From the NCBI GenBank assembly GCA_030844895.1, contig CM061234.1, positions 9,331,173 through 9,395,172 of the forward strand: DNA of 64,000 nucleotides, given 5' to 3'. Positions 33,104 through 44,297 of the stretch are shown piece after piece. The notes under the pieces are model-generated. The model did not search any database. It was not told where the DNA came from and worked only from the letters and a program-made list of their open reading frames with translations. This DNA comes from Ambrosia x helenae (lineage: Eukaryota; Streptophyta; Magnoliopsida; Asterales; Asteraceae). The stretch's first letter is position 1. Each line of letters begins with the position of its first letter. A program made the position numbers and the translations under genes.

Positions 33104-34002
33104 TTGAAAGTTTTACCGTCTAGCGTCGCTGACTCCTTAGTGGTGTCGTTTACCAGAGAGGAAGTAAAGAAAGTGGTTTTCGAGTGTGGTCCTGATAAAG
33201 CCCCGGGTCCAGATAAAGCCCCGGGTCCAGACTACTTTAATTTCCAGTTCGTGAAGAGACTTTGGAACCTTTTGGAAGAAGATTTTTAATATTCTAAATT
33301 GTTTTCATGAAACAGGAATTATAAGTCAAGAGTGCAGCGCTGCTTTCATTACGCTGATAACGAAAGTCAGAAATCCATTGGGTTTTAAGGATTTTCGCCC
33401 TATTACTTTGATCGGGATGATCAGTAAGGTTATTTCCAAAGTGTTGGCTGCTCGTCTTAAGAGTGTTATCGGTTTAGTGGTTACGGATAAGTAGTTAGCT
33501 TTTTTACATGACATGTACATTCTTGATGGCCCACTTGTAGTGAACGAGTTGTTATCCTGGCTGAAAAGGATGAAAAGAAAGGCGTTTTTCATGAAAGTGG
33601 ATTTTGAAAAGGCCTATAACAACGATCATTGGAGGTGATCCTTTCCATTTTAACTCAGATGGGATTTCCTCTCAAATGGGTGAGGTGGATTAAAGGGATT
33701 TTGGAGTCGGCTAGATCAACTGTGTTGGTTAACGGAGCGCCCACGTTTGAATTCAATTGCGAAAAAGGCCTTCGGCAAGGAGATCCATTGTCCCCTTTTT
33801 TTTGTTTTTAATTGTGATGGAGGTGCTCTCTTACGTGATTTCTAAAGCGTGTTCGGTGGGCGAGTTCGAAGGTATAATGATGGATAAGGATAGGGTTGGT
33901 ATCTCTCATATGTTCTATGCAGATGATGCTATGATAGTGGGTTCATGTAACACCCTAGGCATATCCCACATCTCCGTGGATATGAGAGATCTTGGTTCAT
34001 AA
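33104..34002 (+). pseudogene. LINE 2 reverse transcriptase, upstream part
   Basis: 33104-33289 covers the RT N-terminal linker, with an 18-bp tandem duplication that gives DKAPGP twice. The next part (another frame) reads FRPITLIGMISKVISKVLAA and FMKVDFEKAYN, motif A, with a stop before it. 33629-33811 has WVRWIKGILESARSTVLVNG and motif B GLRQGDPLSPF; after a one-base slip near 33800, 33757-34002 continues FLFLIVMEVLSYV and reaches the catalytic YADD. The Cassandra LTR interrupts the frame 11 bp after YADDAMIV. Confidence 0.9.
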
Positions 34003-34214
34003 GTAATATCCTGCCTCATAAATCACCAACGCGTTTTGGGCTTAGTTGGCTGTGGAGCACATGAAAACTGCACAGTTAAGCGTGCTCAGGTGGGAGTAGT
34101 ACTAGGATGGGTGACCTCCTGGGAAGTTTTCACTCGGGCAACCAAAAACAAATCCGTGAGCTTCTAATAGGCAAAGCGGACAATATTGGATGATATTAGA
34201 GGCGGGGTGTTACA
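33946..34214. mobile_element. Cassandra TRIM solo LTR bearing 5S rRNA-like sequence
   Basis: The 269-bp LTR starts TGTAACACCCTAGG, ends GGCGGGGTGTTACA and is flanked by GTTCA / GTTCG (TSD with one mismatch; 33941-33945 and 34215-34219). Its middle (34070-34133) contains CAGTTAAGCGTGCT and GTAGTACTAGGATGGGTGAC, which are diagnostic of plant 5S rRNA and its internal Pol III promoter. This is the known hallmark of Cassandra terminal-repeat retrotransposons in miniature. No internal domain or second LTR is present. Confidence 0.95.
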
Positions 34215-34259
34215 GTTCGTTGTCAGAATTGAATACTAGCGGGTCATGCGCATTTTAAG

Positions 34260-35713
34260 ATGCTTTCATATTCGGGATTGAAGATTAATGTTAATAAATC
34301 TTCTCTTCATGGGGTAGGAACTACCAGGGACGAGATTTCGGACATGGCGAGTATGGTTGGGTGTCGTTTGGGGGAGATTCCTTTTGAATACTTGGGAATG
34401 AAAGTAGGCGCCAACATGAACAAATGTGTTAATTGGAAAAAAGTGGTTGATGTGGTGGATAATCTCTTAGCGTCTTGGAAAGCTAGAATGTTATCCATAG
34501 GCGGTAGGGTAACATTGATTAAGGCAGTCTTGGAAAGTATTCCCGTTTACTATTTTTCCATTTACAAAGTTCCTAAAGCTATCATCCAGACTTTGGAACA
34601 ACGTATGAGGCGCTTTTTGTGGGATGGGTCTCAAAACAATAGTAAAATCCATTAGGTTGCTTAGGAGCGGGTGGCGTTACCGAAAAATAAAGGAGGTTTG
34701 GGGATTAGTAGGATGGAGGTTACCAATGAAGCCCTTCTAGCGAAGTGGGTCTGGAGATTCGTGGAACAGATTTACGAGCGGATGTTGGGTTGCGATTGTG
34801 AAAAAAACGCCAAAAAATGATGTTAAAAGGAAAGGGGCTTAATAACTATTTCAGAGGAGTCTTGGGCAATGGTCAAAATATTCACTTCTAGATTGATGCT
34901 TGGCTTTTTGAAGAACCGCTTAGATCTAAATTCCCAAACATGTTTCAGATTGCGACGTACAAAGACAGCAGAGTTTCAGATTGCTGGGCGGTTATGAGTC
35001 AGATGGGTTGTTGGGCACTGAGCTGGAACGTGCAGGTCTTTTCAGACGCAGCTGCTGCAGAATGGGAATCCCTCGATGCTGCTCTTGCTGGTAAACAGAT
35101 TTCGGTTTCGATGGACAGGTGGGATTGGACAGCAAACGATCAACGTGTTTTCTCAGTAAAATCCGTCAAAGCGGTGAAATTGGCCGAGATAAGTTATGTG
35201 CTTAATGTTAAGTTCAAACGGTTAAATTGGATTCCTTCAAAATGCAACATCTTTGTTTGGAGAGCGACGTTAGATAGAATTCCCACGGCCGCCGCTTTAG
35301 GTAGGAGAGGCGTCTTTATCGAGGATGATCAATTTGGGATTTGTAGATTTGGCGTCGATAGTACAGACCACCTTTTTATGGGCTGTTGGTTTGCAGCTGA
35401 AGTTTGGGGAAGGATCAGTCATTGGTTTCGGTTCGATCCTGTGTTTGCCTTCTAGTTTGCTGATTTGATGATGCTATACAAATCAGCTAGCTGCACTAAG
35501 GTGGGGAAGAAGATTGTTTATGGTATAATAATTGTGACTTGTTGGTTGATTTGGAAGGCGAGAAACGATAACAGATTTAATGCTCGGAGTTTAAAGGCTA
35601 TAGATGTGGTGACCGGTGTGAAATTGTTATCGTTTTTATGGTTAAAAAGTAGATCGATGTACAAGAACCTTCTTTGGAATGAATGGTTTAATTACCCTTT
35701 GTATATGTTGTAG
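34260..35713 (+). pseudogene. LINE 2 RT thumb and zf-RVT C-terminus
   Basis: 34260-34655 carries SGLKINVNKSSLHGV, FEYLGMKVGANMNKCVNW and WKARMLSIGGRVTLIKAVLE, the conserved region after the catalytic centre. Stops and frame breaks cover 34655-34940. 34940-35455 gives a 171-residue frame including WIPSKCNIFVWRATLDRIPT and DSTDHLFMGCWFA, the zf-RVT domain (the first cysteine pair has decayed, ICRFG). 35465-35713 closes with WLIWKARNDNRF and WFNYPLYML. It closely parallels LINE 1, but the two differ in the retained parts. Confidence 0.9.
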
Positions 35714-35883
35714 TTTTGTGCTTCTTGTCTTGAGGTGTCGCGTTTGTTTTAATGAAAGTCAATTTTCATAAAATAATAATAAAAAAAATTATTTTTAGTT
35801 CATTTTCTTGTTTATGTTTTTTTTTATTTCTAATTCTACACTTCTTTACTAAATCTTTTTAGTTATCATAAAACAACTTTTTT

Positions 35884-36030
35884 TTTATTCGGATAGCATA
35901 GTGGTCTCTTTTTTTGTTTTTGAGGAACCACTGATAACTGACGCGGACCCGGTTCGAGCGGCGCCATGGCGTCAAACTGGTTTGTTACCCCGAAAGTTAA
36001 CCTAACCACCCAGGCTATCTTACCTTAAAA
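35884..36030 (+). mobile_element. Possible SINE-head fragment
   Basis: TAGCATAGTGGTC (box A-like, about 35896) and CCGGTTCGAGC (box B-like, about 35949) are tRNA-like. No TSD or tail was found, so this may be a decayed fragment. Confidence 0.4.
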
Positions 36031-36056
36031 ATGAGCAAATAAAAGAGGTAAGTCAC

Positions 36057-36164
36057 CATTGGGGTTGGTGGACCAATGGTAGAAGCAAAGCTTTTAGGAA
36101 CACCTAAGGAAGAGATCATGGGTTCAAGTCCCACAAGGAGTGAAATTTGTCGTTAAAAAAAAAA
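36057..36164 (+). mobile_element. Short tRNA-derived SINE, 108 bp
   Basis: A perfect 16-bp TSD AAAAGAGGTAAGTCAC (36041-36056 and 36165-36180). Box A-like TGGTGGACCAATGGTAGAAG, box B GGGTTCAAGTCCC and an A-run tail. It is barely longer than its tRNA-like head. Confidence 0.88.
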
Positions 36165-36180
36165 AAAAGAGGTAAGTCAC

Positions 36181-36829
36181 ATCACATTGGGACAAAATTT
36201 TGCATAAGATTCAATGAATGGATTCTGTATCGGAATATAATCCATAGAATATCATAAGATGACAATAAACTTTGTCGGACTTGAATGAGAAAAAGACGTT
36301 TATTCTAATGTTGATGAAATTAATGTTTTCAACAATTTTAGGTCATTTACATGAGGGTTGATAAGTGTTATAACAAGTTGTAATAAACTTATCTAAGAGA
36401 ATTGATTTGATATCAGACGCCCAGACCTCGTCTAAACATAAAGGGAATACACAACAGATATTTGGAGACGTTTTTTCCTGCCAACTCGTATTTCGGTTAT
36501 CATTCATAAACAAAGATTTTCAATCTTAGACATATATGTAACAAAACAATCTCTATATTTGGCTATGATATGTAGTCAATGTCTATCTGAAAAACTCGAA
36601 TTTGAATTATATAATGATATACGTCAAAATATACATATATAAGTCCCTGATTAAACTCTCAAATTGCGCGTTTTCGACTGCAATTTCATAAATTTGGTAC
36701 TTAATCACTTTCTATTGTTTTTGCAGGTCTTAAACGGCGCCCCAAAGACAAAGTTAAAGAAAACGAGCGAAATCTGGACGAAACAGACATTTCCTGCAGA
36801 TTAAGAAGTTACTGACCTAAGTGCAGGGC
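36181..36829. other. Non-coding stretch
   Basis: AT-rich; no gene or repeat recognised. Confidence 0.35.
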
Positions 36830-37147
36830 CGTGCAACATTTGTACACGGTCGTGCTGATCTTCTTGACTCACCAACCAAAGAGTGCACTGCCAGTGCATG
36901 AGTTCGTGCAGACCGAGTTATCGGTAACACAGATCAGCACGGTCCTATAGACCAAGTGCATGACTGTACAGACTCATTTTGCTCGGAAGCACTGCCAGTG
37001 CACAAGCCAGTGCAACCTGATACTCTACCACTTCCTAATCAGCACGGTCGTGCAGACCAAGTGCACGACCGTGCACCTTTATCAAGTCAATCAATCCACT
37101 TGCCCCACTTGTTTGACCCACGTAGCCTGACGTCACGATCAAAATAA
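36830..37147. repeat. Array of GTGCACGACCGTGCA-type palindromic words
   Basis: Words such as AGTGCAGGGCCGTGCA, TACACGGTCGTGC, CAGCACGGTCGTGCAGACC and AAGTGCACGACCGTGCA are repeated in both orientations over 300 bp, giving many potential stem-loops. The style is that of leader regions of some plant gypsy elements (inference). Confidence 0.6.
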
Positions 37148-37860
37148 AGTGCAGACTGTGCACTTTCTTGCGTTCGCTTTTGTAAAAACTCTATAAAACA
37201 GAGCATAAGCTACTGATCAGATTCAATACAAAAAAATGTCATTTAGTGGCACACGCTTTTAATGACATTAGACGTTTGTGACGCTAATTAGGTGTTTAGT
37301 GACACTTTTAGTGGCATTTAATTGTTATCCCACTAATTTTGACTTTTAGTAACCACTTTAGGTATGTCATAATTGTTTGATACACGCTTTAGTGACATTT
37401 AATTATGTGTCACTAATATCATCTTTTTTTAACCAAGTTAAAAATAATTTATTTATGTTTGTCATGTTAGGTGGTTAACGTGTGTTTATCGTGTTAGCTT
37501 TCCGAATAGTTGTCATGTTAGGATTCCCGAAAGAGATACTAGTTGTCTGAAAATGGGAATGTTGATCTCGCGCCTTTTTAACATATGTTATGTAGTTGAC
37601 ATCCTTAGGTTGTTATTATAGGGTATTTACATATATATTTTGTATTTGGAGTCTTACTTATGTTAATTTAGTGTTTTAGAACTAATCTAGTTTAAACAAC
37701 TTCCTACTATCTATTACTGGTAAATCAGGGACAGAGTTTAAGTACCTATTGCATACACCTGCGTCTATGGATTGATATCTGGTTCTTATCTATGTTATAC
37801 TATATATATGATAGGGTACACTTACCTTTTTGTGTTTGTTTTAGTGTTAAGGTCTAAACC

Positions 37861-37864
<4 letters not shown>
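37148..37864. other. Non-coding stretch with decayed MITE-like words
   Basis: Between 37230 and 37430 TTTAGTGACA-like words repeat four to six times, suggesting a decayed MITE. The rest is unrecognised. Confidence 0.4.

Positions 37865-37917
<53 letters not shown>
37865..37917. repeat. (TA)n microsatellite
   Basis: About 26 TA units, directly abutting the TA-flanked element that follows. Confidence 0.97.
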
Positions 37918-37919
<2 letters not shown>

Positions 37920-38217
37920 ATTTGGTTCAAATGAGAACCTTTTCCTAAATTGAGAACTGTGGGAACCATTCTAGACCACAAATTTCTCTAAGGCAAAAAA
38001 AATTTTTTTTTTGCTTTAATCGCTGCTTTATATGCAGGAATTTTTTTTTCAATATACACATATGTATAAATGAAAAAAAAAATAAAAAAATATTCCTTGC
38101 ATAAAAATGAGCGATTAATGCAATTTTTTTTTTTTTTTTGCCTTTATATGAAATGTGTGGCCCAGAATAGTTCTCTCAGTTCTCAAATAGGGGTTGATTC
38201 TCTTAGAATCCTTACCC
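37918..38217. mobile_element. TA-flanked inverted-repeat element (Micron-like)
   Basis: After the TA run it starts GGATTTGGTTCAAATGAGAA and ends AGAATCCTTACCC, then TA again. It is a reverse-oriented relative of the element at 57548-57925: both contain GGCCCAGAATRGTTCTC, AATGCAA-rich T-runs and a TATACACATATGTATA core. Halves are inverted copies. Confidence 0.75.
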
Positions 38218-38291
38218 TATATATATATTAAAACTAATCGTGTGTTTATTCAATGAAAAATTTACGTATATACACACCTCATATAATTACA

Positions 38292-38961
38292 CTAGCTTTT
38301 ATCCCGGGAGTGTCCCGAGGTTGAAAAATATAACCATTCTAATAATACTAATACTAATAGTAATAATTATTACTCTTGTAATTAAATAAATAAAAAAAAT
38401 AACCTTGCTATAAGGTGACACCATGTGTTGCAGTGTTGCGCGATTCTTTCTCCTAGCTTCTCTTGATGAAGTATACATATCCATCTTTAGAAGAGTAAAA
38501 TTCCAATGATAGCATGACGATTGGGCTAAATTTCAACATTGTATATAAGAACCTGGTTTAAAAGAAAAAACATGATTAATGAATAACCTGAACACTTTGT
38601 GTTTTTTTCCTGTATGAACGAAACCCATAAAAAATAGTCGTTTTTTTCTCCGTTTTTTATATAGCACTATGGTACTCGTTGGAAAGATAATAAAACGCTC
38701 GATAATTTGGTGTAATTTTTTTCTTTAAAAAATCTCGTATATAAAAGATATTAACGTTTAAAAATGATGGGAGAAACATTAGAGAGGAAAATCTAAATTT
38801 GTTTTTAAATTTTTAAAGAGATTAGGGTTAAATAAGTGTAGGAGAATGGATAAAAACAAAATAAAAAAATAAATCAAAAACTCTTACCTTAACGTGTCAC
38901 GTGGCAGCCTCCATTAAATGTCACCTCATCAATATTCAATTCTTTTATTATAAGTTATTGA
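38292..38961 (-). mobile_element. Non-autonomous Helitron, type B
   Basis: On the minus strand the 3' end is a GC hairpin (CTCGGGACACTCCCGGG) followed by AAAAGCTAG and a host T, the Helitron signature (hairpin plus CTRR, no TSD). The body includes ATAGCACTATGGTACTCGTT and the word GCCACGTG, shared with the Helitrons at 52.5 and 53.7 kb. The 5' end (TC) near 38961 is approximate. Confidence 0.75.
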
Positions 38962-39123
38962 TATTGATATTGATATTTTGTATACCTCTAGAGTCTAGAC
39001 AAAGTCAAAGTAAACACTATTGAAAAGTATATTAATATGATCTAAAGTAATCCACGTTGATTAATAAAATATCACCAAAAGATATTTACAAGATAAAAAT
39101 ATTCAACATAATTAACAATCAAA

Positions 39124-39771
39124 CTAGGATTCTATTACCCGCGCTTCGCGGCGGGAGCTCCTGTTGCGTTGAGGGTTTGGTGGACGTTAAAGATCGCGTG
39201 TCGTTGTGGGAGCTCCTGTTGCGTGGAGGGTTTGTGGATATAAAAAATAATATTAAATGACTGTTATTCTCGTGTGGGCTTCAAAGAAATACTCGTGGCT
39301 AAAAGCTAAAAGTTTGGTGGTCAAAGTTTGAAATCCTAAAAGCTAAAAGTTGGATGATCAAAGTTTGAAATCCTAAAAGCTAAAGTTTGGTGACGTTAAA
39401 AGTTTTTGTGGTAAATAAAGTTAAGCTAAAAATTAGTAGCCAAAGTTTAAAGTTTTAAATTTTAGAAGCTAAAAGTTTGAGAGTATAAGTTTAGTTGTCA
39501 AATTGGACCTTGTTGAAGAACATCGATAATAGGGAAGAAGGTAACGGCTGAAAGTAAATTAAATAGATATGAAGCTACTTGAGTGTACCAAAATAATAGG
39601 GTATTTTAATTTTCACCAATGATGGTAAGCAAGGGGTGGCATATGGATGTAAACACGTGGATAAGTAAACCACAAATTCATGAGACACGTGAGCAAAAGC
39701 ATTACAGCTTGTACTCTATGTTATTCTACTGGTAAGTTACTGTATAACTGTCCTTCCTTTAATAGTATAGA
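39124..39771 (-). mobile_element. Non-autonomous Helitron, type C (648 bp)
   Basis: On the minus strand it starts TCTATACTATTAAAGGAAGG after an A, a typical plant Helitron 5' end, and ends with hairpin CCGCGAAGCGCGG, then TAATAGAATCCTAG before T. Short words AAAGTTTGAAATCCTAAAAG repeat inside. It encodes no protein. Confidence 0.9.
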
Positions 39772-39840
39772 TAATTCATGAAAATGGCTTATTTTTATAG
39801 GGTGGTGATATTTAAACCCCCCAGCTTCTATTTAAACCTC

Positions 39841-39880
39841 CTCCAAGCGCCTCGCTTAGGCCTAAGCGAGGCGCTTGGAG
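39841..39880. repeat. Perfect 40-bp palindrome without spacer
   Basis: CTCCAAGCGCCTCGCTTAGG is followed immediately by its exact reverse complement, centred between 39860 and 39861. It lies in otherwise AT-rich DNA between a Helitron and the module mosaic, next to C-rich TTTAAACCCCCC words. Confidence 0.97.
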
Positions 39881-40032
39881 GGGGTAATTTATTTTGGTAG
39901 TTTTTTGATGTTTTGAGTTGTTTTTTTTTAATTTAATAATTATAAAAAGTTAAAAAAAATTAAAAAACAAAGTAATAACCCTCAACATTGTCAATGACTT
40001 AAACAAAGTAATAACCCTCAAACATTGTCAAT

Positions 40033-41929
40033 AACTTAAACTTGACATCATCAAAGGATATGTGTAAATTAGGTGTATGTCATCTTGATCAAAGTAGTCG
40101 TCTGATAACAACTGAAAAGTAGCCGGTGCAAGTTATGTTGTAGCTTCCAAAACACGACGTCATTGTAGCTCATATGTTATTATCTCTTCTCTTATTCTCT
40201 GTTTCTCTAGTTCTCGATGGATTATTGCTCTCATATCATGGATCATAGAGATTTAAGCTAATTAAACTCATATCTCAAGCCGGTGCAAGTTATGTTGTAG
40301 CATCCTTGATCATCTTCTTGTAATTACTTTTCAGTTGTTATCCGAGAGATAGCGGTCAACGATGAAGACAACCTGAAAACAACCGGATACCATGGATCAG
40401 AGAGATTCAAGCTAATTACAGTTATTTGGAATGTTTCTGATCATTACAGTAACGAAATCATTCTCACATGAATATCCTTTGAAATCAATGGGAAGATAGA
40501 TAAACAATCCTCATCCACAATGTTCTTACCTATAGCTACCAACGATGATTGCCAGTGAGATTGATAACTGGACAGGTTAGCCAGGTGTTTGTCAAAAAGG
40601 TAGAGCACACCACTAGAGCAAAAAGTTGTGTGTATTAGCAAAAAGTTGTCAAAAAACCTGCGTAAAGTACTAAAGCCACATATCTTGCCATTAATACCAA
40701 CTGAATTTTACTTGCTTGCATGAAAAGTTCATTGTACGATGTCTTTTTCAGAGGACCTCGACTCTTGAGATGTTGCAGGTGTTTGAAAAGTTTGAACTGA
40801 AATTGAACTTTTCATGCAAGCAAGTAAAATTCAGTTGTTTTACTAATTTCATAGTCTTGATACTTTTAACAATCGGATCGGCGCTAAACAATAGAAAGTA
40901 ATTACAAATATTGCTAGAGGGTCACTATTCATATATAAAGAACATTAATCGGTTTCATCTTTGTTTTCTTGAGTTCAACTTTCCATGATCTACCTTTATC
41001 ATCTCAGAGAGATATCTGTCAACGATGGAAGGGAATCCGAAACAATAAAAAGTAATTACAAAGAAGATGATCAAAGATGCTACAACATAACTTGCACCGG
41101 CTTGAGATATGAGTTTAATTAGCTTGAATCTCTCTGATCCATGGTATCCGGTTGTTTTCAGGTTGTCTTCATCGTTGACCGCTATCTCTCGGATAACAAC
41201 TGAAAAGTTGTCTCATTAATTCCAATTCCAATTCCACCGGTGCAATCAGAATCTGAAGAGAAGCTATCATCTCAGAGAGATATCTGTCAACGATGATGGC
41301 GCAGAGGTTAGCGGTAACTTTAAATTTTGAATGATCGTCGGTTTGCTCTCTATATACCAATCAACAGTAGCGATCATTACAGTTATTTGGAATGTTTCTG
41401 ATCATTGTAAGAGGGTCACTATTCATACATAAAGAGATAAAGGTTGTACACGAGTATAATCAAACAAGGGTTGCCCGAAGTTTGATTAGCTTGAATCTCT
41501 CTATATACCAATCAACAGTAGCGATCAGAGAAAGATTTAGTTGAAAGTGGATACAATGGATCAGAGAGATTTAAGCTAATTAAACTCATATCTCAAGCCG
41601 GTGCAAGTTATGAAATGACACATGCAGAATGTAATGTCATGCACAATGTGATTTGTATTAATGGCAAAGTGATTTGTAAGGGAAGAAGAAGAGAATGTTA
41701 TATATGTTTACCTTCCCATGGAAACTCTGAAGACCCTTAACGGAGGTTTGCTAGAGGGTCATTGGTCTTCAAAGTTTCCAACCCCTAATACATTCATCAA
41801 AGGATATTCATGTGAGAATGATTTTGTACAAGATTCCTATGCAAGCAAGTCAAATTCAGTTGTTAGACCAACTTGAGATATGAGTTTAATTAGCTTAAAT
41901 CTCTCTGATCCATGATATGAGAGCATAAG
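40033..41929. repeat. Scrambled module mosaic, left part
   Basis: Short modules of 20-100 bp occur several times in both orientations. Examples: CTCATATCTCAAGCCGGTGC (plus at 40268 and 41588; complement near 41097 and, truncated, 41872), GAACTTTTCATGCAAGCAAG (40805, complement 40712), TTACAGTTATTTGGAATG (40416, 41377) and GAGAGATATCTGTCAACGAT (41006, 41275). A 96-bp stretch at about 40140-40235 is an inverted copy of the coding-like segment at 51579-51690. No intact gene is present. The LTR element at 41930-50191 splits the mosaic. Confidence 0.8.
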
Positions 41930-42322
41930 TGTAACGCCCAGCTATTTTTAAAACATTATTAAAATATTATATTCATAAAATTACCTTTTATTTAGTTCAA
42001 AACAATATTGTTATTATTTTTTTTAGTTTAAAATACGTACTTTTACGTTAATCGTCATTTACAATTACTTGATATATACTTATTATAGTAATAATAATAA
42101 ATAATATATAGTTTATTTGCATAAAAAAATAAAAAAACTAAGTTATGAAAAGAAACAAATTTGTTTTCTTGTTCCTTGGCCTTGAGTCCAACAACAGCCA
42201 TAAACAACTTACCACTTTTCAATAAAAATACTTTAATGCTTTCCTTCTTCCTCACCAACTTGTTGAAAACCAAAGACTCAATCTTGGAAAATAAAATCAT
42301 CATTTAAAACTAGCTGACCACT

Positions 42323-42330
42323 TATAAAAA
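42323..42330 (+). promoter_or_regulatory. TATA-like box in the 5' LTR
   Basis: TATAAAAA, 394 bp into the LTR, followed by a pyrimidine-rich leader (CTCTCGGCTTCCTCTCG). It would start a transcript with nearly 2 kb of R plus U5. Confidence 0.5.
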
Positions 42331-43644
42331 CCGTTTTTGGGTCTCGAAGATTTATTAGTCTCGGTGATATAACATAAATCGAAACACAATCCTTCATATC
42401 TCTCGGCTTCCTCTCGTTATAATGAGGTCCGATCGGGAAATCACACACACCTCACGCACCAACAACCACCACCACCCGAGTCCCATGAACCTCACGTACT
42501 CCCCTTACCTTCTCGACCCTCTAACAACGTCACCGCATGCCAAAGCTCCCTTCTCGTTTCCCCGCATACAACCACGGCTCCGGTGCGAGGCTTAACTCGG
42601 ATTCACTGGTTCCGAGCCGGCTACAGTGACGGTTCCGATGACTACCTACCGGGTTATCAACTTCGAGCTTGTTCACAAACCTTCTCAAGTGCCGGCGGTT
42701 TCATTTAGCGGGCTTCGTTTTGATGTTGGTTCCTATTCGACTATGGTGATGTGACTAGTGATCGTCTTCTTTTCTTCTTTCTTTGAGGTATAACTTCAAC
42801 TTTATTTGTCATTTTCATTGTATGGGTATGGGTGATGTATATTTAGTTAAGAGAGTGGTTTTCAAGAAATAAAAGTAACAGATTGATGGGTTGATATGAA
42901 CTTCTATCTACATATGAATAATATAGATAAACACAAATGATAGGACCATGGGATAGGATAGAGATGATCAATGCATTTTTTTATATATATAAGGAAATAT
43001 AGAATGGTTTCAATAAGACAAGAAATTGTTATTTGTATATCTGAATTTCAACTTTTAACCTTCTATACACGTAAAATTATTGTCTAGCATCTACTTTTTT
43101 TTTTAGTGTATAATATCACTATATATAAAACTTTCAAAAGATTAATTTCAAATATTTATACTGTTATAATTTTATAAACATGACAACTCCTATTACCTAT
43201 ATGCTAATATTATCAAATGCAAGAAAAGGTGTGAAACCTTGTCGGGTTAACTTGGTTGTGCATTAATTATATTTTTCATTTTATTGATGTAAACAAAAAA
43301 AATACAATATTCTATAGGGCATATTGCGATATTGAAAAATGCAGTTTTCAAAATATAAATATACTACATATAAAGCAGTCAACTTAAACCCAATAAATTG
43401 TTGTATTTATTTCACAAAAACATAGATAGTTTTGTTTTATAAACAACTATCGTTAATTGAATTTGTTAAATGAAAGGATTACAAAGATTTATTTAAATGC
43501 CCATCAATCCTAATTTGAGCAATTGCGTAACTAGCGTTAAATTGAAATTTGAAATAATATTTAGGAACTCGCGATGCGTGATTCAAGCTTTAGGGATTAT
43601 AGCCGTTTTCGTTAATTCCTTACACGTCCATTACTGCCATTAAG

Positions 43645-44044
43645 GTGAGTTCATACTTGTCCCCCTTTTATTCTTTATTCTTTGGGGCTCAACATGTATC
43701 ACTATCAAAACTTAAACGATTTCATACTCTTAAACTATTATGCTCAATCTAAATGCTATTATGCTATGCCATGCTAGAATTCAAAGTCTTACATACAAAT
43801 GTACGATTAGTTAACAACCCACCTTACATGTATAGCGCTATAGGTTGACACGCCGCCCCCTTTATGGGTCATGATAAGATGAAGTCTTTTGTGTTATCGA
43901 GTGTTGTTGCCGTTTGTATGGTTCTACGTGCATATGCTTATAACATGATGATTTGAGTAAAACTTTCTTATATTATGTACGTAAGTCAAAACTAGTATGC
44001 TCACCAATACTTTATGTGTTGACGGATATTTTAACATGTTGCAG
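43645..44044 (+). other. Intron-like block in the 5' LTR
   Basis: TTAAG|GTGAGT ... CATGTTGCAG|GAAAG, exactly 400 bp. CCCCCTTTT then TTTGGGG follow the donor. TATAGCGCTATA lies in the middle. GCTCACC precedes a hairpin CAATAC/GTGTTG (44005-44010 and 44016-44021), 23 nt before the acceptor. The same layout is in all related LTRs here. Confidence 0.6.
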
Positions 44045-44297
44045 GAAAGCTTGATGTGACGATACAAGAAACATCACTTAGGATTTGGCCTTAGAAACAA
44101 ACGAAACAAATCTTTATTTTACGTCATGTTCAAGTTAATGTATTTTTTTTCACGAACCAATTGTATGCTTGTTGAATCTTAGATTACGAATGAAATCTAC
44201 TTTAATCTATTGTCACAATTTAGCGTTATGAAGTCTTTGAACAATCTATCACAAGTCTCACCTCGATGTTTCCGCCATCGGTTGGGGTGTGACAGAT

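Larger units (their letters stand above)
28182..35790 (+). mobile_element. LINE (L1-type) 2, decayed, with two LTR insertions
   Basis: Endonuclease, reverse transcriptase and zf-RVT domains appear in order on the plus strand (31844-35713). A solo LTR (28762-31465, TSD GTTAT) and a Cassandra solo LTR (33946-34214) interrupt it. Because the solo LTR target is continuous host sequence, the Lys/Arg-rich tail at 28620-28750 probably is the ORF1 end of the same LINE. The 3' end is near 35790 at an A-rich tract. I could not define the true 5' end or TSD. Confidence 0.85.
41930..44294 (+). repeat. 5' LTR of the LARD-like element
   Basis: Starts TGTAACGCCCAGC and ends CGGTTGGGGTGTGACA. The 3' end is shared with the three solo LTRs; the 5' end is different. 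A TATA-like box is at 42323-42330 and the intron-like block at 43645-44044. No tRNA-like module is visible. Confidence 0.96.

Noticed and set aside
34060..34140. A genomic 5S rRNA gene
   Set aside because: Only part of the 5S sequence is present, with changes, and it lies inside an LTR with TGTAACACCC/GGGTGTTACA ends and a near-perfect TSD, so it is Cassandra.
42055..42303. An 82-residue minus-strand frame in the LTR
   Set aside because: It lies in the U3 part of the LTR, is duplicated only because the LTR is, and has no recognisable motif.
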